Source of the DNA: Clostridiales bacterium | GTDB lineage: Bacteria; Bacillota; Clostridia; Christensenellales; Aristaeellaceae | DNA length: 64,000 bases | Assembly (NCBI GenBank): GCA_022787165.1 | Contig: JALFVL010000018.1 | Span: forward strand, 49,566-113,565 | Direction of reading: 5' to 3' | In this document: piece after piece, positions 50,941 through 58,498 of the stretch | Numbering within the stretch: position 1 is the stretch's first letter | Layout of the letters: each line of letters opens with the position of its first letter | The notes under the pieces: generated by a model | Seen by the model: the letters and a program-made list of their open reading frames with translations, nothing else | Told to the model about the DNA's origin: nothing | Database searches by the model: none | Made by a program: the position numbers and the translations under genes

Positions 50941-51987
50941 TTACAGCGAGTTGATCATGTTGTAGAGCGAGAGGTTGAACTCGCGCTTCTGCTGCAGCGC
51001 CATCGCGATGGGCATGTAGTAGACGCGGCCATCCTTGATGCCGATGACCTGGTTGCCGATGCCGTTGCGCAGCAGGTTGACCGCGAGGTTGCCCGCCTCG
51101 AACGCGAACCAGCTGTCGTAGGAGGACGGGGACTGGCCGCGCTGGGTGTAGCCCAGAACCGTCGGGCGGGCCTCCGCCTTGCACTTGCAGCGCAGGATCT
51201 TCGCCAGATAGTTGGTGGAGATGGTGCTGTCGTCGTGCGCGCGCTCGCCCTGAGCGATCAGGTAATGCTGCCAGTCGGTGGGCTGCATGGAATCCCACGC
51301 GCCCTCGGCGACGATGACCGTCGCGCGCAGGTTGCCCGCGTCGATCAGGCGGCAGAGGCGGTCGGCGACCTCCTGAATCGACCAGGAGACCTCCGGCACG
51401 AGCACGATCTCCGCGCCGGTGCTGGCCGCGGCGCGCAGCGCGATGTCGCCGCAGTGGCGGCCCATGACCTCGACGACGCCGGGGCGGTCGTGCGAACGGC
51501 TGGTCGCGCGGATGGCGCGGATGTCGGCCATGCAGGAGTTGACGGCGGTGTCAAAGCCGAGGGTATTCTCGGTATAGGCCAGGTCGTTGTCGATGGTGCC
51601 CGGGATGCCGACGCAGGGCACGCCCAGCGCGCACAGCTCCATCGCACCATGATAGGAGCCGTCGCCGCCGATGACGACGATGCCCTCAATGCCCATCTCA
51701 TGGATGTTGTTGACGGCGTGGGCGCGCATCTCCGGCTTGAGGAAATCGAGGCAGCGCGCTGTGCGCAGGTAGGTGCCGGGCTGATCGGCGATATCCAGAA
51801 TGGTATCCAGATCGAGCTCGACCATGTCGTCGGCGATATTGTGACTGCGGCAGAGCGTGCCGTTGTAGCCGCGCTTGATGCCGATCAGGGACATGCCGTA
51901 ATACCGGGCGGCTTTGGCCACAGACATGACCGCATAGTTCATGCCCGGCGAGTCGCCGCCGGAGGTCAGGACACCAATTCGACGCAT
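50941..51987 (-). CDS. pfkA: ATP-dependent 6-phosphofructokinase, classic type
   Basis: The 348-residue enzyme has VLTSGGDSPGMNYAV, VIGGDGSYHGA with Asp109 and Gly110, and PGTIDND with Gly130 and catalytic Asp133. Gly/Gly at the two donor-selecting positions marks a true ATP enzyme, unlike the copy at 16.8 kb. VEVMGRHCGDIAL and LGYTQRGQSPSSYD complete the family set. AGGAGGAG precedes the ATG, and the leader (52000-52100) has two small hairpins. Having two Pfk genes of different type suggests separate regulation of glycolytic flux. Confidence 0.94.
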   Translation of the reverse strand: MRRIGVLTSGGDSPGMNYAVMSVAKAARYYGMSLIGIKRGYNGTLCRSHNIADDMVELDLDTILDIADQPGTYLRTARCLDFLKPEMRAHAVNNIHEMGIEGIVVIGGDGSYHGAMELCALGVPCVGIPGTIDNDLAYTENTLGFDTAVNSCMADIRAIRATSRSHDRPGVVEVMGRHCGDIALRAAASTGAEIVLVPEVSWSIQEVADRLCRLIDAGNLRATVIVAEGAWDSMQPTDWQHYLIAQGERAHDDSTISTNYLAKILRCKCKAEARPTVLGYTQRGQSPSSYDSWFAFEAGNLAVNLLRNGIGNQVIGIKDGRVYYMPIAMALQQKREFNLSLYNMINSL

Positions 51988-52104
51988 AAGAAAATCTCCT
52001 CCTGAACTGATGGGAAGCTCCCACGAATGATGAAAAGGGCAAAAGCCCCGGGGATGATAGCTTCAAACGGGCAGAGCGCATTTGCGCTGAGCCTATTTGG
52101 CTTT

Positions 52105-52134
52105 ATTATACTCTTTTTATGGGTTTCAAGTCAA
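52105..52134 (-). promoter_or_regulatory. promoter of the second phosphofructokinase gene
   Basis: On the minus strand TTGACT (52129-52134) and TATAAT (52105-52110) are 18 bases apart. No gene is seen in 52135-52279. Confidence 0.75.
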
Positions 52135-52279
52135 GAGAACCGGCGGCCCTGAAAAGGATTTAACAGACGCTTTGCAGACTCCGGACGGATTGAGCGGCTT
52201 CCTCGGGAGGGGCTTTTTCGGGTTTTCCGATTTTTTTGCCGTGCGCCGCGCTGCGGGAAGAAAAAATTGAAAAAAGAGG

Positions 52280-52308
52280 TTGACAAGTTCCCGCAATGGG
52301 AGTATAAT
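52280..52308 (+). promoter_or_regulatory. promoter of tRNA-Ala
   Basis: TTGACA (52280-52285) and TATAAT (52303-52308), 17 bases apart, just ahead of the tRNA. Confidence 0.9.
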
Positions 52309-52321
52309 ACATAACGTTGAC

Positions 52322-52397
52322 GGGGCATTAGCGCAGTTGGTAGCGCGTTTGAATGGCATTCAAAAGGTCAGGGGTTCGACTCCCCTATGCTCCACCA
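52322..52397 (+). tRNA. tRNA-Ala (GGC anticodon), CCA encoded
   Basis: Acceptor GGGGCAT/ATGCTCC includes the G3-T70 pair that identifies alanine. D arm GCGC...GCGC, anticodon stem TTTGA/TCAAA with loop ATGGCAT (anticodon GGC), T arm AGGGG TTCGACT CCCCT, encoded CCA. It reads GCC and GCT codons, and GCC is abundant here. Confidence 0.96.
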
Positions 52398-52722
52398 AGA
52401 CCTCAGCTTTGGCTGAGGTTTTTTCTTATTTCAAGGTTTGACGACCGGCCAAGGGGGAGTCGAACCTGGCCCGGAAGTGAATGACAGCCCGGTGGGCTGT
52501 CAGAGCCGGGCTGACCGAGCGCCGTCGAGGCGCGAGAGGAGACTCCCCTATGCTCCACCAAGACCTCAGCTTTGGCTGAGGTTTTTTCTTATTTCAAGGT
52601 TTGACGACTGGCCAAGGGGGAGTCGAACCTGGCCCGGGAGTGAATGACAGCCCAGTGGGCTGTCAGAGCCGGGCTGACCGAGCGCCGTCGAGGCGCGAGA
52701 GGAGACTCCCCTATGCTCCACC
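52378..52722 (+). repeat. 163-bp tandem repeat built from the tRNA-Ala 3' end and a structured spacer
   Basis: The tRNA 3' end GACTCCCCTATGCTCCACCA occurs at 52378, 52541 and 52704, exactly 163 bases apart. Each full unit holds a terminator hairpin (CCTCAGC-TTTG-GCTGAGG plus T run) and then a nested fold: GGGGAGTC pairing with GACTCCCC, GCCCGG with CCGGGC, a perfect GACAGCCC/GGGCTGTC hairpin, and GCGCC/GGCGC. The two units differ at a few positions, which fall outside these stems. It may be a DNA target, an RNA, or a scar of repeated integration at the tRNA. Confidence 0.85.
52401..52424 (+). terminator. terminator of tRNA-Ala
   Basis: CCTCAGC-TTTG-GCTGAGG followed by TTTTTT; repeated in the next tandem unit at 52564-52587. 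Confidence 0.9.
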
Positions 52723-52725
52723 AAG

Positions 52726-52757
52726 GGGGTTGCCTCACTAAGAGGCAACTCCTTTTT
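52726..52757 (+). terminator. terminator after the tandem repeat
   Basis: GGGGTTGCCTC and GAGGCAACTCC pair (one G-T) around ACTAA and run into TTTTT. It closes the repeat region. Confidence 0.8.
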
Positions 52758-52863
52758 GTACGAAAAAAGCATTCAGGCTACTTATGGCGGTGCGAATAAC
52801 AGCTGGAGCTTGACTTCTGGTCGTTACTGTGGTCTCCAGATTGCGGCTGAACTGGCAGAGTAA
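52758..52863 (+). pseudogene. short C-terminal protein remnant, possibly phage tail-related
   Basis: About 33 codons ending SLTSGRYCGLQIAAELAE before TAA read like the end of a folded protein (ATYGGANNSWSL ahead of it). The frame upstream merges into a terminator, so no complete gene exists. The pattern vaguely recalls phage tail or wall-associated proteins, but I cannot name the family. Nearby LysM and tRNA repeats support a prophage or similar remnant. Confidence 0.35.
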
Positions 52864-52947
52864 TTCTCCACCGCAATAATGCAATAAGAAGAATGCGTCA
52901 GCAGACTTGCATCGACAGCCCATTGGCGATGCCTGTCAGACGGATTG

Positions 52948-52984
52948 AAGCGGCTGTGCCGGTTTTCCGACACAGCCGCTTTTC
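52948..52984 (+). terminator. long perfect-stem hairpin
   Basis: AAGCGGCTGTGCCGG-TTTT-CCGACACAGCCGCTT pairs over about 15 bases (one mismatch) with TTT after it. It separates the plus-strand remnant from the minus-strand LysM remnant. Confidence 0.7.
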
Positions 52985-53010
52985 GTAGGTGCGCCCGGCG
53001 GCGCACGTTT

Positions 53011-53189
53011 CTAAAGGGTGATACCCGAAGTGTTGTTGAGAGTGGCAATCTCCGTCCATCTGCCGCCCCTGCCAAGAAACTGCTTGGCGAGATTCCAAAG
53101 CGTATCACCTCTCTGGACACTATCAGCTCGATGGCCGCCTCGCGAATCCGTATATACTTTTGCGGATCCGGGCCGCTGTATCGTGCCAT
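53011..53189 (-). pseudogene. small LysM-domain protein with a one-base frameshift
   Basis: ATG 53189 with AAGGAGGGG ahead starts MARYSGPDPQK. In a different frame the minus strand continues VYTDSRGGHRADS and then a LysM domain, VQRGDTLWNLAKQFLGRGG to LNNTSGITL and TAG. Restoring one A in the run CAAAAG joins the two parts into a 59-residue protein. LysM binds peptidoglycan; such tiny LysM proteins occur in phage tail gene clusters. A sequencing error in the A run is the alternative. The gap 53190-53426 is AT-rich with no supported gene. Confidence 0.65.
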
Positions 53190-53426
53190 GAGACGATCCC
53201 CTCCTTTTTTGATGACCGAAAGATCATTATGATTCATGAATAAAATGACCAGAAGAAGAAAATCAGTCGTTAATTATTATTTTATATCTTTATTCCAGAA
53301 TACCACGGCGGAGAAAAAATGTAAAGACTCAACTAAATAAAAGAATTTGGATCAATGTATATTGTCCTCCAGAGCCGCTTTTGAAGCCGGTTGTCAGCCT
53401 CTGACCGGTGAAATGCGTTTCTTTTC

Positions 53427-53455
53427 GTGACGCAACAGGATTTTTATGTTATAAT
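53427..53455 (+). promoter_or_regulatory. promoter of the sortase gene
   Basis: TATAAT (53450-53455) with a weak -35 GTGACG (53427-53432) at 17 bases. Confidence 0.55.
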
Positions 53456-53520
53456 GCCAACTGGATGCATTTGCCGCGCGCCCTGATGCGCCAGCTTGCC
53501 GGGAAAGGAGGAGGCGTTTC

Positions 53521-54546
53521 GTGAAAAAGCGCAGAAGACGGCTTTCCTCCCTGCGAAGACGGCGGACGGTTGGCGAATTCACGCGAAGGCCACAGCGGCA
53601 GAAACGCCGCCGCACTGTTCCCCCGAATCTTTCCCGCGTGCTCATGCCGGCGCTCATCGCCGTGATGATCCTGAGCCTGGTGATGATCGCGGGCATTTTG
53701 CTGCGCAGCCTGCGCACGAAGAAGCTGAACGGGGAGCTCGCCGCGCTCCATGCCGTAGAGATGGAGAAGGAGCTTTCCGCCCTCCCGCTCGAGGTGGAGG
53801 AAGCGCCGCCGGCGCTCACGCCCGAGCCCCCAGAAAGCTTCGGGCCCACGAGCGCGCCATCCCTCGAGCCTTCGCCCGAGGCGGAGGAGACGGCGGATAA
53901 AACGCGGTTCCATCAGGTTGGCGGGACGCCCCTGGCGCACATGGAGGCGCTCTACAACCGGAATCATGACCTCATCGGCTGGCTGAGCATTCCCGATGTG
54001 ATTGACCTGCCCGTCATGTACAAGGACAACAGCTACTACCTGACGCACGACTTCAACAAGGACAGGAATGCCTCGGGGACGATCTTTCTGGACGAAAACC
54101 ACCGCTTCACGGAGCAGACGCAGAACCTGCTGCTGCACGGGCACAACATGAAGGATGGCACGATGTTCGGCCGTCTGGTGCATTACATTCAGGATATCGA
54201 CTACTACCGCAGCCATCCCTTCGTGCGCTTTGACACGCTCTGGGAGACGGAGGAATACGTCATCTTCTCCGTGCTGCGCGTGCCGCTCGACGTGCGCGAC
54301 GAGAATTTCATCAACTACTTCACCCATCCCACGTTTTTAAGCGACGCGTCGTTTGATGCGTATGTTCGTCAGCTTCAGCTGAAATCCGCCTATGCGGTGC
54401 CCATCGACGTAAAGCCCACCGACGCGCTGCTCACACTCTCCACCTGCATCGAAGAGGACAGACTGGTCATCGTCTGCCGGCGGCTCCGGGAGGGAGAATC
54501 CCGCTCCAGGCTGAACGATCTGGTGCGGCTGGCGCAGAAGCAATGA
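53521..54546 (+). CDS. srtB: class B sortase
   Basis: GTG 53521 follows AAGGAGGAG. The 341-residue protein has a very basic N-terminus (1-35), one membrane segment (about 40-62), a Pro/Glu-rich linker (about 88-128) and a sortase B domain. Catalytic residues are His208 in LLHGHNMKDG, Cys309 in LLTLSTCIEE and Arg320 in VIVCRRL. It attaches proteins to peptidoglycan or builds pili. No sortase substrate with a sorting signal is found next to it. It stands alone with its own promoter and terminator. Confidence 0.93.
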   Translation: MKKRRRRLSSLRRRRTVGEFTRRPQRQKRRRTVPPNLSRVLMPALIAVMILSLVMIAGILLRSLRTKKLNGELAALHAVEMEKELSALPLEVEEAPPALTPEPPESFGPTSAPSLEPSPEAEETADKTRFHQVGGTPLAHMEALYNRNHDLIGWLSIPDVIDLPVMYKDNSYYLTHDFNKDRNASGTIFLDENHRFTEQTQNLLLHGHNMKDGTMFGRLVHYIQDIDYYRSHPFVRFDTLWETEEYVIFSVLRVPLDVRDENFINYFTHPTFLSDASFDAYVRQLQLKSAYAVPIDVKPTDALLTLSTCIEEDRLVIVCRRLREGESRSRLNDLVRLAQKQ

Positions 54547-54666
54547 GAAAAATAGCGCTCAGACCGACGACAAAAGGGGTTTCTCTCCCCGAAGGGAAGA
54601 GAAGCCCTCCGAATATTTCCTGAAGAAAAGAGCCATTCAGAAACAACTGCTTATCTCAAAAAGACG

Positions 54667-54704
54667 AGCGCTCCGCGGCGGTGTGAACTGCTGTGCGGAG
54701 CGCT
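54667..54704 (+). terminator. terminator downstream of the sortase gene
   Basis: AGCGCTCCGC and GCGGAGCGCT are perfect 10-base arms around an 18-base loop, followed by TGCTTTG. A second hairpin (GGGTTTCTCTCCC/GGGAAGAGAAGCCC) is at about 54578-54606. Confidence 0.7.
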
Positions 54705-54756
54705 TGCTTTGTTGATTTGTCCTTTGACTGTGGGCGGGGAACCGGATGGCCGTTTC

Positions 54757-55863
54757 TCACAGATCCAGCTTCAGATCGCCCTCGCGAATCCAGCCCCGGC
54801 GCCTGAGCAGCGCCGCGAACAGCGCGCTCAGCACAGCCGGGAGGACAAAGCATACCAGCGCCATGCCCAGCCAGTCTGCTGCCGTGATGGCGGGCTTGAG
54901 GCCGGCGGCGACGTCGTTGACCCAGCCGGTGTAGATGCCGATCTGCCCGACGAAGCCGCAGGTGCCCATGCCTGAGGAGACGGGCGAGCCGTTCATCTGC
55001 AAACGGAACAGACAGGTCGCGATGGGCCCGGTGATCACCGAGGTCAGCGTCGGCGGAATCCAGACGCGCGGGTTTTTGACGATGTTGGGCATTTGCAGCA
55101 TGCTCGTGCCCACGCCCTGCGCGACGAGGCCGCCCCAGCCGTTCTCCTTAAAGCTCATGACGGCGAAGCCAACCATCTGCGCGCAGCAGCCCGCGACGGC
55201 AGCGCCGCCCGCCAGGCCCACCAGGCCGAAGGAGGCGCAGATCGCGGCGGAGCTGATGGGCAGGGTCAGCGCCATGCCGATGAGCACGGAGACGAGCATG
55301 CCCATGAAGAAGGGCTGAAGCTCTGTCGCCCACATGATCGCCTGGCCGACGGCGTTGGCCGCCCGGCCGATGGGCGAGGCGACCAGCGCGGAAACGCCGA
55401 TGCCCGAGAGAATCGTGACCAGCGGGGTGACGAGGATGTCGATGCGCGTCTCCTTGGAGACGAGCTTGCCCAGCTCGCAGGCGACAATCGCCACGACGTA
55501 GACGGCCAGCGGGCCGCCGGAGCCGCCCATCGCGTTCGCCGCGAAGCCGACCGGGATCAGCGAGAACAGCACGAGCGGCGGGCAATGCAGCGCGGAGCCG
55601 ATCGCCACGGCGATGCCCGGGCCGACCATCAGGGAAGCCAGACCGCCGATCGTGTAGCTGATGGCCTGACCGCCGGACTGAATGGTGACGGCCGGCGCGG
55701 TCAGAAAGCCGATGTGAAGCTGCTGGCCGAGGGTGTTGAGAATGGTGCCCACCAGCAGCGTGCAGAACAGTCCCTGCGCCATCGCGCCCAGCGCGTCGAT
55801 GCCGTAGCGCTGAAATGTACAGGCGACGTCCTTACGCCGCAGCAGAGCCTTCCAGGATTTCAT
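54757..55863 (-). CDS. membrane transporter of the PTS EIIC type 2 (PF13303-like) family
   Basis: ATG 55863 is chosen since AAAAGGAG is 8 bases ahead. The 368-residue protein has about ten hydrophobic segments and glycine-rich loops: FCTLLVGTILNTLG, ISYTIGGLASLMVGPGIAVA, NAMGGSGGPLAVYV, LPISSAAICASFGLVGLAGG and GTCGFVGQIG. It matches the stand-alone EIIC-like permeases of Firmicutes whose substrate is unknown. No EIIA or EIIB genes are near, so phosphotransferase coupling is doubtful. It has its own promoter. Confidence 0.82.
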   Translation of the reverse strand: MKSWKALLRRKDVACTFQRYGIDALGAMAQGLFCTLLVGTILNTLGQQLHIGFLTAPAVTIQSGGQAISYTIGGLASLMVGPGIAVAIGSALHCPPLVLFSLIPVGFAANAMGGSGGPLAVYVVAIVACELGKLVSKETRIDILVTPLVTILSGIGVSALVASPIGRAANAVGQAIMWATELQPFFMGMLVSVLIGMALTLPISSAAICASFGLVGLAGGAAVAGCCAQMVGFAVMSFKENGWGGLVAQGVGTSMLQMPNIVKNPRVWIPPTLTSVITGPIATCLFRLQMNGSPVSSGMGTCGFVGQIGIYTGWVNDVAAGLKPAITAADWLGMALVCFVLPAVLSALFAALLRRRGWIREGDLKLDL

Positions 55864-55896
55864 AGGCATTGCTCCTTTTGGAAAAATGACTGGATC

Positions 55897-55925
55897 AGTA
55901 TACACCTGCGGCGTCCTGCGCGCAA
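55897..55925 (-). promoter_or_regulatory. promoter of the EIIC-like gene
   Basis: On the minus strand TTGCGC (55920-55925) and TATACT (55897-55902) are 17 bases apart. Confidence 0.55.
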
Positions 55926-55945
55926 TGACGATCTGACGTCAAAGA

Positions 55946-55983
55946 GAAAAAAGCATCCCGGCCCTGAGGAAGGGGCGGGATGC
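55946..55983 (-). terminator. terminator of the C69 dipeptidase gene
   Basis: On the minus strand GCATCCCG and CGGGATGC are perfect arms, followed by TTTTTTC. Confidence 0.85.
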
Positions 55984-56008
55984 GCAAGGCTCCGGCAGGG
56001 AGAGAGGA

Positions 56009-57469
56009 TTATGCGTCGGCGCGGGAGTAGGCGTTTTTCATGCGCAGGCTCGCGGCGAGGAGCACCTTGTCGAGCAGATCGGCGGTCTCCGCCTTGGCGA
56101 ACGCGGCCACCTGATCGTTGCAGTCCGCGAGATAGGCGGGCAGGTCCGACGCTGTGCGGGCGCCCTCGTCAAACGCATGGAGCATTTCATGGCCTTTGGC
56201 GGCGAGCTTATTTTGGTAGCGCTCGACGTGGGCGATGCAGGCGTGATAATGCGCGTCGCAAAGCGCGGCAATCAGGCGGTTGGCCCAGTAGAAATTCTCC
56301 GTCGTGACCTCGGCGGTCGTGCCCGCGAGGTAATCCGGCGTGCGCTCCACGTTGCCGTAGAAGGGGAGCATGCCGTTGAAGGCGTTGGAGCCGACCGCGA
56401 TCCATTCGACGGCGGCGATCGCCTGAGGCACATTCGGGCGCAGCTGGGTCAGGGCGACAAAGTTGTTGCGGTTGACGCCGATGGGGCGGTATTTGCCGCG
56501 CTCGGAGGCGTCGCCGTATTGCGCGTAAGGATTGTAGGGCGTGCCCTCGTAGCAGGAGGAGAGGACGGTCTTGACGTCCTCGACCGTGATTTTGTGCTCC
56601 GGCACCATGCTCCAGGGCAGGTTGTCGCTCTCGGGCGTGAAGTCGGCCTGCGGGCCGTCCCACTTGCGAGTCGTGGGGTTCAGATAGCGCTCCATGAACC
56701 AGGCGCGGGGCGTGTTGTAGGAATGATCCGACGCGGTATGGCTACCCAGCGCGGCGCGCACGTCAAAGCGGGTCTGCTGCGCGAGCGGGACGGGGGACAT
56801 CGAGAGATCGAGATGGTTTTCCGCGATGAACTCGAGCATGTCCGGGGAGCAGAGATGCGCCTTCTGCTCGCCAAAGGCATCGGTGAAGTCGAAGAAGTCG
56901 ATGCCCTGCTGGTTGGGCATGACGACGTAGCGGTCGTCCGGCACGCGCCTGGCGATGAAGTGGTGGCCGCCGATGGTCTCCATCCACCAGATTTCGTGGG
57001 CATCCTGAAAGCCGATGCCGTTCATCTCGTAGGTGCCGTACTGGCGCAGCAGCCCGGCCAGGCGCAGCACGCCCTCGCGGGCGGAGTGGATATAGGGGAG
57101 AACGATCGTGAGCATGTCCTCCTCGCCGATGCCGCCGGGGACGAGCGGGTCCGCGCCCAGCACGCGGGCGTTGGAGGTGATCGTCTCGGTCTCGGACATG
57201 GCGACGTTACAGGCGTTAAAGCCGGCCTCGCCCCAGATGCCGCGGTCGGGCAGGGCGTTGGGCATGGCGGTATAGCGCATGGGGTTCTCCGGCAGGTCGA
57301 TGACGACCTTGGAGATGACGGACTGGTAGCGGCGGGGCTGCTCCCCGGGCTGCACGACGATAAACCTCTTGGGCGCGAAGCCGTCGGGGCCGGAATCCTC
57401 GTTCCGGGCCATCATCGTGGAGCCGTCGTAGGTGGCGTCCTTGCCGACCAGAATGGTGGTGCAGGGCAT
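56009..57469 (-). CDS. pepD: C69-family dipeptidase (PepD-like)
   Basis: N-terminal nucleophile (Ntn) hydrolase of 486 residues. The nucleophile is Cys3 in MPCTTILVGK, exposed after removal of two residues. YDGSTMMARNEDS, the Asn-rich TYEMNGIGFQDAHEIWWME and HHFIARRVPDDRYVVMPNQ are family blocks. It cleaves dipeptides of broad type, probably in the cytoplasm since no signal peptide is present. It has its own promoter divergent from hsp20, and AAGGAGG ahead of the ATG. The choloylglycine-hydrolase-family enzyme at 58.5 kb belongs to the same Ntn superfamily. Confidence 0.93.
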   Translation of the reverse strand: MPCTTILVGKDATYDGSTMMARNEDSGPDGFAPKRFIVVQPGEQPRRYQSVISKVVIDLPENPMRYTAMPNALPDRGIWGEAGFNACNVAMSETETITSNARVLGADPLVPGGIGEEDMLTIVLPYIHSAREGVLRLAGLLRQYGTYEMNGIGFQDAHEIWWMETIGGHHFIARRVPDDRYVVMPNQQGIDFFDFTDAFGEQKAHLCSPDMLEFIAENHLDLSMSPVPLAQQTRFDVRAALGSHTASDHSYNTPRAWFMERYLNPTTRKWDGPQADFTPESDNLPWSMVPEHKITVEDVKTVLSSCYEGTPYNPYAQYGDASERGKYRPIGVNRNNFVALTQLRPNVPQAIAAVEWIAVGSNAFNGMLPFYGNVERTPDYLAGTTAEVTTENFYWANRLIAALCDAHYHACIAHVERYQNKLAAKGHEMLHAFDEGARTASDLPAYLADCNDQVAAFAKAETADLLDKVLLAASLRMKNAYSRADA

Positions 57470-57520
57470 GATCGGGCCCTCCTTATCGGAATGAATTGCC
57501 GCCGCGCGGGCGACGGCCTT

Positions 57521-57549
57521 ATCTTACCATGACGCGGGGGAAGTTTCAA
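57521..57549 (-). promoter_or_regulatory. promoter of the C69 dipeptidase gene
   Basis: On the minus strand TTGAAA (57544-57549) and TAAGAT (57521-57526), 17 bases apart. Confidence 0.65.
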
Positions 57550-57587
57550 CCGACGAAAAAAATTTTCAAAAAAAGGGGAAAAGGGTA

Positions 57588-57615
57588 TTGACTTTCTTTG
57601 ACTAATGACTATAAT
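57588..57615 (+). promoter_or_regulatory. promoter of hsp20
   Basis: TTGACT (57588-57593) and TATAAT (57610-57615) with a 16-base spacer. No CIRCE (TTAGCACTC/GAGTGCTAA) or CtsR-like repeat is seen in the 128-base leader. Confidence 0.75.
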
Positions 57616-57743
57616 AAGGGCAGCGTTTGAAGGAACGCGGCGGCTGATGACCACGGAAACACGACCTGCGAAAAGGCCATGATGCGACCTTACATGACTG
57701 GCGTTGGTACCAGCGGTGCAAGGCCATGAGAATGGAGGTCTGC

Positions 57744-58202
57744 ATGATGAGCATGATTCTTCCCACCGTTTTCGGTGAAAACCTGATGGATGTTCTGGAT
57801 GATTTCGACCGTGGCTTCGGCACGAGCAGCGTCGACCATGTTTTGTACGGCAAGCACGCACAGAACATGATGAAGACGGATGTTCGCGAGACCGATGAGG
57901 GCTACGAGGTGGATGTCGATCTGCCCGGCTTCAAGAAGGAAGAGATTCATCTGGAGCTGACCAACGGATACCTGACCATCTCCACGGAAAAGACCCTGAA
58001 GAAGGACAGCGAAACCGGAAAGGGCAAGATGCTCCGTCAGGAGCGTTATGCGGGCGTGATGAAGCGCAGCTTCTTTGTGGGCGAGCACATCCGCAAGGAG
58101 GACGTCAAGGCCTCGTATGAGAGCGGCGTCCTGCATGTGACCATCCCGAAGAAGGAGACGCCGAAAGCCCCTGAAGAGAACACGATTCTGATCGAGGGCT
58201 AA
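57744..58202 (+). CDS. hsp20: Hsp20/alpha-crystallin small heat-shock protein
   Basis: ATG 57744 has GGAGG 5 bases ahead; an in-frame ATG 18 bases upstream does not. The 152-residue protein has a short N-terminal arm (MILPTVFGENLMDVLDDF) and an alpha-crystallin domain: MMKTDVRETDEGYEVDVDLP, GFKKEEIHLELTNGYLTIS, ERYAGVMKRSFFVGE and the end GVLHVTIPKKE. It holds unfolding proteins in the cytoplasm. The single-gene unit has its own promoter and terminator. How heat induction is achieved is not evident. Confidence 0.96.
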   Translation: MMSMILPTVFGENLMDVLDDFDRGFGTSSVDHVLYGKHAQNMMKTDVRETDEGYEVDVDLPGFKKEEIHLELTNGYLTISTEKTLKKDSETGKGKMLRQERYAGVMKRSFFVGEHIRKEDVKASYESGVLHVTIPKKETPKAPEENTILIEG

Positions 58203-58210
58203 TCACACAG

Positions 58211-58245
58211 CGCCCCGCCGGAGAAAGCCGGCGGGGCGTTTTTTG
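58211..58245 (+). terminator. terminator of hsp20
   Basis: CGCCCCGCCGG and GCCGGCGGGGCG pair around AGAAA and run into TTTTTT. Confidence 0.93.
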
Positions 58246-58414
58246 AGCGATGCGCCAGCCAGACGCAGGGGAATCCTTCAGAGCGCCGACAAAAGGGTCT
58301 GCGCTCCCCGAGGGGGAGGGCAAATATGCCATGATTCCCGAAAAGAACGAATCATGGAATAAACATCCTGCTTATGCCGTCAGGCTGTCCTTTTTGGGCG
58401 GTCAGCGGATTGTA

Positions 58415-58444
58415 TTGAAATCGGCAAAGCGTTTATGCTACAAT
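58415..58444 (+). promoter_or_regulatory. promoter of the choloylglycine-hydrolase-family gene
   Basis: TTGAAA (58415-58420) and TACAAT (58439-58444), 18 bases apart. Confidence 0.65.
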
Positions 58445-58498
58445 CAGGCTGAAAAGAGACGACCGGAAACGCTCAAAAAGGAAAGGGGAGGCTTTGGC

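Noticed and set aside
52378..52722. CRISPR array at the tandem repeats downstream of tRNA-Ala
   Set aside because: The unit is 163 bases with nearly identical content throughout, no spacer-repeat alternation, and no cas genes in the window.
57616..57743. CIRCE or CtsR operator in front of hsp20
   Set aside because: Neither TTAGCACTC/GAGTGCTAA nor a CtsR-type heptad repeat is present.
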